Part shown: positions 13,201 through 17,195 of the stretch, piece after piece
How the letters are laid out: each line of letters opens with the position of its first letter
Position numbering within the stretch: position 1 is the stretch's first letter
From: Treponema sp. UBA4267
GTDB lineage: Bacteria > Spirochaetota > Spirochaetia > Treponematales > Treponemataceae
Assembly (NCBI GenBank): GCA_002395155.1
Contig: DGWD01000026.1
Span: 1-17,195 of the forward strand
Length of the DNA: 17,195 nucleotides
Direction: 5' to 3'
Translations under genes and position numbers: made by a program
Notes under the pieces: model-generated
Database searches by the model: none
The model's input: only the letters and a program-made list of their open reading frames with translations
What the model was told of the DNA's origin: nothing

Positions 13201-14609
13201 GTTCCGGCCTCATACACAAATGCTTTTTCTGCTTGTCCGACGTTTGTTCTGTCATCATCAAAAACAAACTCCGGCCATAGCGTCCAAAAGCCAACTTTAT
13301 CAAAATCATTTTCAGACTGAACATCATAAAATATAATTCCAGACTCAGCATCCTTAACAACAGCAGGGAAAGTCACCTCTGTAATTCCGTCAGGCTTCCG
13401 GGCTTTTATGTTTACACTTGCATAACCTGTTAGGTCACATTTGCAATTAAACAGTACACGAAGTTTTGTTTGTCCTTTATAAATCCTATTCATATGTTTC
13501 CCATCTAAAATGATTTCCAGTTTCACAGGTGTAAAAAATGAAACAACATAATTTGCTTCCCGAATCTTTCCACGAAGCCAATCCCAAAAGTTCATAACAG
13601 TTGCAACAGCTCTGTAAAAGATTCTAGATGCAAATGGCTTTGCCTTAATTTCTGCTTCATCCTCAAAGCTCCTGAAGCTCTCACCGTATCTTGTAAGGCT
13701 TTCAGTATTGGTTGCAGTAGAATCTATTTCTTTTTTGTAGTCCGCAAGTCTTGTAGTACTGTCACTTAAAGCAGATCCAGAAAAACAAGAACGAAGTAAA
13801 AGAAGAAGCTTCTGCAAACTATCAGAAAAGCTAAGATTTTCATTTCTAAAAAACTTAAAGAATCCGATTCGATTTGTTAAACTTCCTAAACTACAGACAG
13901 CAGAGGACTTTCTAACAGCTTCAAGTTTTCTGTTATTAAAACGTGCTGCAGCTCCCACATTTCCAATCACAGCACGAGTATAGAAAAATCCATCCGGCTC
14001 ATTCTCATACTGAAGGTAAATACACATTTCATAATCAGAGAAAATATTTCTCTGCTGGCTTATGAATTCTTGTGAACTTATATAAGAAATAGCAGATGCA
14101 TAATCTCTTCTTTTTGCCCTGGTCCAGTAGAAGTAACACATAGTTGTATTTGCATCTTCAATTTCACCAGTTGCTACATAACCAAGTAAATCAGAATAAA
14201 CTCCAAAGACAATCCGTTCGCCTTCAACAAGCTTTCTTTTCAAAGTTACATTTAGAGCTTTCCAACCGTTGGACTGTCCGGTAAGGTTTGTTTCAACGAA
14301 GGTAGCATTAAGACATTGAGTCAGATTCCAGTTTGCATCTGCTGAAAATACAACAGGAATTACCGGCTTATAATCAAGACCATAAGAATAATCCCAGTAC
14401 CATTCCGTAACCGGAGCTGAATAATAATAGAAGATAGTTACTACATTTGAATTAGAGTTTTTTGGAACAATTCCTCGAAATCCAAAGACGTTCTCTTCAT
14501 CAACCATTTCACCTTCCATATCCTCATATTCGTCTTCATCAATTTCAGTTTCAAACCAAGCAAGGAAATCTGTAGGTGTTCCATTGTTTCCGACAATCGA
14601 ATTACTCAT
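13197..14609 (-). CDS. Phage tail/baseplate-type structural protein, 470 aa
   Basis: The N-terminus is acidic (ETEIDEDEYEDMEGE). Residues about 50-230 are beta-rich with many aromatic residues. The middle is helical with recurring SDS words (LSFSDSLQKL, ALSDSTTRLADYKK), a pattern I associate with Treponema phage proteins. The C-terminal 90 residues (KGQTKLRVLF, then ARKPDGITEVTFP and GFWTLWPEF) resemble the Ig-like fold of phage baseplate upper proteins (BppU type), which position receptor-binding proteins. It starts 1 base after the stop of the upstream 184-residue gene. A host-attachment structural role is inferred; no enzymatic motif is seen. Confidence 0.65.
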   Translation of the reverse strand: MSNSIVGNNGTPTDFLAWFETEIDEDEYEDMEGEMVDEENVFGFRGIVPKNSNSNVVTIFYYYSAPVTEWYWDYSYGLDYKPVIPVVFSADANWNLTQCLNATFVETNLTGQSNGWKALNVTLKRKLVEGERIVFGVYSDLLGYVATGEIEDANTTMCYFYWTRAKRRDYASAISYISSQEFISQQRNIFSDYEMCIYLQYENEPDGFFYTRAVIGNVGAAARFNNRKLEAVRKSSAVCSLGSLTNRIGFFKFFRNENLSFSDSLQKLLLLLRSCFSGSALSDSTTRLADYKKEIDSTATNTESLTRYGESFRSFEDEAEIKAKPFASRIFYRAVATVMNFWDWLRGKIREANYVVSFFTPVKLEIILDGKHMNRIYKGQTKLRVLFNCKCDLTGYASVNIKARKPDGITEVTFPAVVKDAESGIIFYDVQSENDFDKVGFWTLWPEFVFDDDRTNVGQAEKAFVYEAGT

Positions 14610-14610
14610 A

Positions 14611-15165
14611 TCATGAACCGCTCACAGTAATCTGCCAGTCTATCTGCAAAGAGTCTGCACTAGTAACATTAACGCTTGGAGTAATCTGGGCATAAGCCAG
14701 GCACTTAGCAGCTGCCGTGTTTCCATTCATCAAAGCAACTTCGTTAATGCCGTTTGCATTCAAATCACCTGCAGCAAACGAAGCTCTGTACAAAACAACG
14801 TTTCCGTCAGTAGCTCCGAATGTTCCTTTAATCTTTGGATATCCTGTATCAAGTTTTTTGTAAGTTCCGGTTGCGGTATTTACCGATGTGTTATTCTTTG
14901 GAGTAGATCCAGTCCATCCGGTTCCAACAAGCATGTAGCCGTTTGTTGAATCCACCTTGTTCTGTGTCGGATTACTAATCATCATATCCGCAATCAGATT
15001 GTCGCCCAGAGTTGTGATCGTGTTATGATGTTTTGTAATCATTGGTCTTTGAGGCAGCCTTAAAAGACTTCTCCAGAATCCATTCTTGTAATACTTAATA
15101 TGACCGTTACAATCGCGAACAGTAACAGTTACTAATCCCTTAAATTTTCCTTTACTTGTTATCAT
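14611..15165 (-). CDS. Predicted phage tail fibre or minor structural protein, 184 aa
   Basis: The start at ATG 15165 overlaps the upstream stop (ATGA); a TTG two codons earlier (15171) is the alternative. The N-terminal 45 residues are basic. The rest is rich in Thr, Asn, Gly and Ser (YMLVGTGWTGSTPKNN, then NGINEVALMNGN), a composition typical of beta-rich tail fibre or decoration proteins. There is no signal peptide or zinc ligands. Its neighbours are the spanin-like genes upstream and the baseplate-type protein downstream. The call rests on composition and context. Confidence 0.55.
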   Translation of the reverse strand: MITSKGKFKGLVTVTVRDCNGHIKYYKNGFWRSLLRLPQRPMITKHHNTITTLGDNLIADMMISNPTQNKVDSTNGYMLVGTGWTGSTPKNNTSVNTATGTYKKLDTGYPKIKGTFGATDGNVVLYRASFAAGDLNANGINEVALMNGNTAAAKCLAYAQITPSVNVTSADSLQIDWQITVSGS

Positions 15166-15590
15166 TTGCAAAACCCCATTACTAATCCAAATACAAGCGA
15201 AGTAACAATCACTCCGCCAGTTCCGCCAATCAAAGCTCCATAAAAAAATTGATTATTCTTTTTACTAAGCTCTTTTTTTAATTTCTGATTTTCCAATTCA
15301 AGATTAAGCTTTGCAGCTTCCATCTGGTCAGCTCTCTCTTTTTCAAAAGCAAGCTCGCCACCAACTTCCAGTAGAGCAGCCTTAACTGCCTCTTGAGCAG
15401 TACGTTCAATTTCTTCTTCTGCAATTTCCATAACTTCCTCAATTGTCAGCTCGCTTGCAGCGTTTTCTGAATCTTTCTTTTCCGTCGGCAATGGTGTCGC
15501 AGACTGAGCCGTAAGATTCGCACAAAGTACGAGCATCAGAATTAGAAATACGCTCAATCGCTTCTTCACGTTTTTTAGCAGCTTTTGCAT
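15162..15590 (-). CDS. Spanin-like lysis protein: signal peptide, coiled coil, C-terminal membrane segment
   Basis: A 142-residue protein with a very strong ribosome-binding site (GAGGAG, 4 bases before ATG). Residues 10-28 form a signal sequence (LSVFLILMLVLCANL) with C23 as a possible lipobox cysteine; spirochaete lipoboxes are relaxed. Residues about 46-112 are a charged coiled coil (EEVMEIAEEEIERT, then LNLELENQKLKKELSKK). Residues 115-138 form a membrane segment. An outer-membrane lipid at one end and an inner-membrane helix at the other is the design of unimolecular spanins such as T1 gp11, which fuse the two membranes in the last step of lysis. The first 152 bases lie inside the preceding gene in another frame, as in Rz/Rz1 pairs. 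Function is inferred from topology. Confidence 0.55.
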   Translation of the reverse strand: MQKLLKNVKKRLSVFLILMLVLCANLTAQSATPLPTEKKDSENAASELTIEEVMEIAEEEIERTAQEAVKAALLEVGGELAFEKERADQMEAAKLNLELENQKLKKELSKKNNQFFYGALIGGTGGVIVTSLVFGLVMGFCK

Positions 15591-15729
15591 TTATCTCCTC
15601 GCTGTCATCAATGACTTCTTTTTCCTCGTAGCGTTTCTTATCTCCAATGAACAGCACAAAGAACACTGCAGAAAGAATCGCACCCAACCATATAAAAACT
15701 TTCTTAATCACTTTCCAAAGCTTCTTCAT
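15439..15729 (-). CDS. Small membrane protein, i-spanin (Rz)-like candidate, 96 aa
   Basis: The start at ATG 15729 is preceded by AAGGAAGG about 5 bases away; a longer frame to 15786 lies inside the holin-like gene and is less likely. MKKLWKVIKKVFIWLGAIL opens an N-terminal membrane helix (about 10-27) with a basic cytoplasmic end. A charged helical tail follows (EEINAKAAKKREEAIERIS) and then a cysteine-containing end (C-x10-C-x10-C-like spacing). One inner-membrane anchor plus a periplasmic helix fits an inner-membrane spanin. It overlaps the holin-like gene by 26 bases and the next gene by 152. It could instead be a second holin. Confidence 0.5.
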   Translation of the reverse strand: MKKLWKVIKKVFIWLGAILSAVFFVLFIGDKKRYEEKEVIDDSEEINAKAAKKREEAIERISNSDARTLCESYGSVCDTIADGKERFRKRCKRADN

Positions 15730-15922
15730 CAGATACCTTCCTTGGAATTTTGAAATCCTTAAACTTCTGAATCTCTCTTCCTGCAATTACAGTAAGAGCC
15801 ACAGTCAGCCATTCAGCTCCGCCAAGAACTCCACAGCAAAGAAGTACAGTCGCAACAATAAAGATTACAAACTTCACGCTAAGAAGCTTTTCAATTAATC
15901 TTTGAAATCTAAAACTAATCAT
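15704..15922 (-). CDS. Holin-like small membrane protein, 72 aa
   Basis: Two hydrophobic stretches (about residues 15-33, FVIFIVATVLLCCGVL, and 36-48, WLTVALTVIAG) separated by a tight turn are followed by a charged tail (KVSDEEALESD). Size, topology and position directly after an endolysin gene are those of a phage holin, which opens the inner membrane to release the endolysin. The ATG overlaps the endolysin stop (ATGA). Confidence 0.6.
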   Translation of the reverse strand: MISFRFQRLIEKLLSVKFVIFIVATVLLCCGVLGGAEWLTVALTVIAGREIQKFKDFKIPRKVSDEEALESD

Positions 15923-16494
15923 CCGCGTACTCCGTCAATTGCTTCTCTAATCTGTTCAAACTGATAATCAGCTCCAAACAAATCCACGTTGTCATCACTT
16001 GCTTTCTGCAATGCCTCACGGTCCAATCCTCTAACAACAATTCTGTAATCGTTTGCCTGGTAATAAGGCTTCATATCAGAAAGACTTCTCAATTCTGAAT
16101 AAGGCTCCACGCAGTTAAGCACAACATCCTTTCCGCAGACTCCGGCTACATGACAAACTTCATTTTCCTTATAAACTCTGTTTCCAAGTTTTCTGTCATA
16201 AAGGGTTATAAAGAAAGCTGCCTGAATATCGTTCTTGTCCGGATTCTTTTTTGTAAAATACTTACGGTAAAGGCTGTCTGCCGTAACACGAATTGCACAG
16301 CCTGTAGCCAAAAGTAAAGCAAGACAAACAGAACCCGAACAGTCCGAACTTGTCAGATTTTCTTTTCCGCTTTCATATTTCAAAAACTGCATACGTCCTA
16401 AGAAATATCTGTAGCGTTCAGTTTCTGTCAGTCCTTCAACAATTTCTTTTTCAGCTTCAAGCATCAATCTCATTCTTAAATTATGGTTATCCAT
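15919..16494 (-). CDS. NlpC/P60-type endolysin, 191 aa
   Basis: The start at ATG 16494 shares its A with the upstream stop (TGATG); a GTG one codon earlier is possible. The catalytic cysteine lies in SSDCSGSVCLALL (C52), and the histidine follows in CHVAGVCGKDVVLNCVEP, with a DIQAAFF strand between them. This is the layout of NlpC/P60 papain-like peptidases that cut peptide bridges in peptidoglycan. There is no signal peptide, so release would depend on a holin. The N-terminal 45 residues are helical and charged. Downstream come holin- and spanin-like genes, completing a lysis cassette. Confidence 0.75.
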   Translation of the reverse strand: MDNHNLRMRLMLEAEKEIVEGLTETERYRYFLGRMQFLKYESGKENLTSSDCSGSVCLALLLATGCAIRVTADSLYRKYFTKKNPDKNDIQAAFFITLYDRKLGNRVYKENEVCHVAGVCGKDVVLNCVEPYSELRSLSDMKPYYQANDYRIVVRGLDREALQKASDDNVDLFGADYQFEQIREAIDGVRG

Positions 16495-16799
16495 CACATC
16501 CCCCGAACCACAAGTGTTATTACTGTAACCGCCACATTAAAGCAGGAAATCACACAGGCAATTACAGCCATGTTTCTTCCGGCTTTTCCGTTGTCTGCCT
16601 TTATGTGTTCCTCAAGCCGTCTAGCAGTCGCACACACATTCGGATTGTACTGACACGCCGTACTTCTCGTATCAAGACAATCCATCCTTTTTTCAACAGC
16701 TTTCTTAAATTCTTTCATTTCAGATCTGAATCCAGAAAGCTCAATCTGTAAGCCGTTCATAGACTTAACCAATAATTCAATGTTTTCTATTTCCCACAC
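16494..16799 (-). CDS. XhlA/holin-like protein with coiled coil and C-terminal membrane helix, 101 aa
   Basis: The start is GTG at 16797-16799, preceded by GGGG, 3 bases after the upstream stop. Residues 1-40 form a coiled coil (IELLVKSMNGLQIELSGFRS). A short cysteine-containing loop follows, and residues about 77-98 form one membrane helix (AVIACVISCFNVAVTVITLVV). This is the design of XhlA-type proteins, which work with holins and endolysins. Position just before the endolysin supports this. Confidence 0.6.
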   Translation of the reverse strand: MWEIENIELLVKSMNGLQIELSGFRSEMKEFKKAVEKRMDCLDTRSTACQYNPNVCATARRLEEHIKADNGKAGRNMAVIACVISCFNVAVTVITLVVRGM

Positions 16800-16802
16800 C
16801 CC

Positions 16803-17195
16803 CTAAACAGTTTTTACAAAGAACTCAGAGCTGAACGCTTCATCTTTTTTATAGCGGAATGTCAGCTGCTCAATTCTTACTTTTTTAATATTTCCATTTT
16901 CCTTTAATCGCATATCCATACAGGCATCCACCCTGGCATGAATCAAAGGAAGAAAGGTTGTAACGTAATAGCCCTTAGTGTCCTTCTTACTTTCTGCAAG
17001 ATAATCTCGTGCTCTTCTTTCATAAAAAGGAAGTCCGTCAAACTCGTCATCACTCAAATATTTAGAAGTAACGTTTTTAGAAATCTGTCCGTGTTCAGCA
17101 ATTTCATTTTCATCTTTTACAAATACACAGAAGTTTGTTTCACTGATAATTGCTTTACCGTAGATAGAGGCTTTATAAAGTCCAATCAGATTTTC
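16803..17195 (-). CDS. Partial phage protein of unknown function, C-terminal 130 residues
   Basis: The frame is open from the window edge to TAG 16803-16805, so the gene starts outside the window; the TTG at 17057 is internal. The visible part starts ENLIGLYKASIYGKAIISE and contains DGLPFYERRARDYLAESK and a beta-rich end (VRIEQLTFRYKKDEAF). I do not recognise the family. Its place upstream of the lysis cassette is where late structural or tail genes usually lie. Confidence 0.75.
   Translation of the reverse strand, partial: ENLIGLYKASIYGKAIISETNFCVFVKDENEIAEHGQISKNVTSKYLSDDEFDGLPFYERRARDYLAESKKDTKGYYVTTFLPLIHARVDACMDMRLKENGNIKKVRIEQLTFRYKKDEAFSSEFFVKTV

Larger units (their letters stand above)
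11427..17195 (-). mobile_element. Prophage segment: lysis, tail/adhesion and replication genes
   Basis: Ten genes on one strand run without gaps larger than a few bases, mostly with ATGA or TGATG overlaps. Holin-, endolysin- and spanin-like proteins, tail-type proteins and an SF3 helicase together identify phage DNA. The operon continues past the right edge. The left boundary of the element is not defined by the operon end; the att-like site at 3067-3127 is one candidate limit. Confidence 0.85.

Noticed and set aside
16803..17057. A complete 84-residue gene starting at TTG 17057
   Set aside because: The same frame is open to the window edge with coding-like sequence, so the gene is partial and begins outside.
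1..17195. CRISPR array, rRNA genes, transposase or integrase
   Set aside because: No regularly spaced identical repeats, rRNA-like sequence, DDE transposase or tyrosine/serine recombinase motifs were seen on either strand.

Overview
The window looks like accessory (mobile) DNA from a low-GC spirochaete, most likely a gut or rumen Treponema. That assignment is inference: it rests on the AT-rich coding style, the GC-rich palindromic intergenic blocks, relaxed start signals and the general flavour of the proteins. There is no rRNA or housekeeping marker in the window.

Layout. (1) 1-2930: an AT-rich block with a partial reading frame at the left edge, a predicted DEDD-type exonuclease and a small gene joined by ATGA, a decayed gene carrying both a frameshift and an internal stop, and on the minus strand a membrane-anchored NERD nuclease with a topoisomerase-type zinc finger, preceded by a 48-residue ORF. 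(2) 2931-4951: two kilobases without a credible protein gene. It holds the 3' part of a tRNA-Gly(UCC) gene with its terminator, flanked on both sides by paired ACTGTCAC direct repeats (a probable integrase attachment site). A 1.2-kb GC-rich tract of perfect hairpins follows, including a 160-bp inverted-repeat element, and then an AT-rich stretch with repeated GCAACGC words. (3) 4952-6480: one unknown 260-residue gene, then three copies of a ~37-bp direct repeat which, on the minus strand, supplies the tail of one small ORF (GGLASENGK-stop) and the ribosome-binding region of the next.

(4) 6482-8763: an SOS-type switch. A CI/LexA-like self-cleaving repressor (HTH plus S24, dyad intact) is divergent from a umuD-like gene and a UmuC-type Y-family polymerase. 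The umuD-like protein has lost both catalytic residues. Its best promoter lies inside the longest reading frame and would start a leaderless mRNA at an internal ATG, making a UmuD'-like form directly. (5) 8768-10774: a PDZ-domain remnant and a two-gene minus-strand operon (CoiA-like nuclease; zinc-ribbon protein).

(6) 10775-11426: an intergenic region with two predicted plus-strand structured RNAs. The second has a strong promoter, a 12-bp closing stem and a terminator. (7) 11427-17195: a continuous, tightly overlapping minus-strand prophage operon. In transcription order it holds a partial unknown gene, an XhlA-like protein, an NlpC/P60 endolysin, a holin-like protein, two overlapping spanin-like genes, two tail/adhesion-type proteins, an unknown gene and a P4/D5-type SF3 helicase.

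The working picture is an integrated phage or phage-like element. The repressor would hold the error-prone polymerase and possibly other genes silent until DNA damage, while the minus-strand operon supplies host attachment, lysis and replication functions. No integrase is present in the window, so the limits of the element are not defined here.
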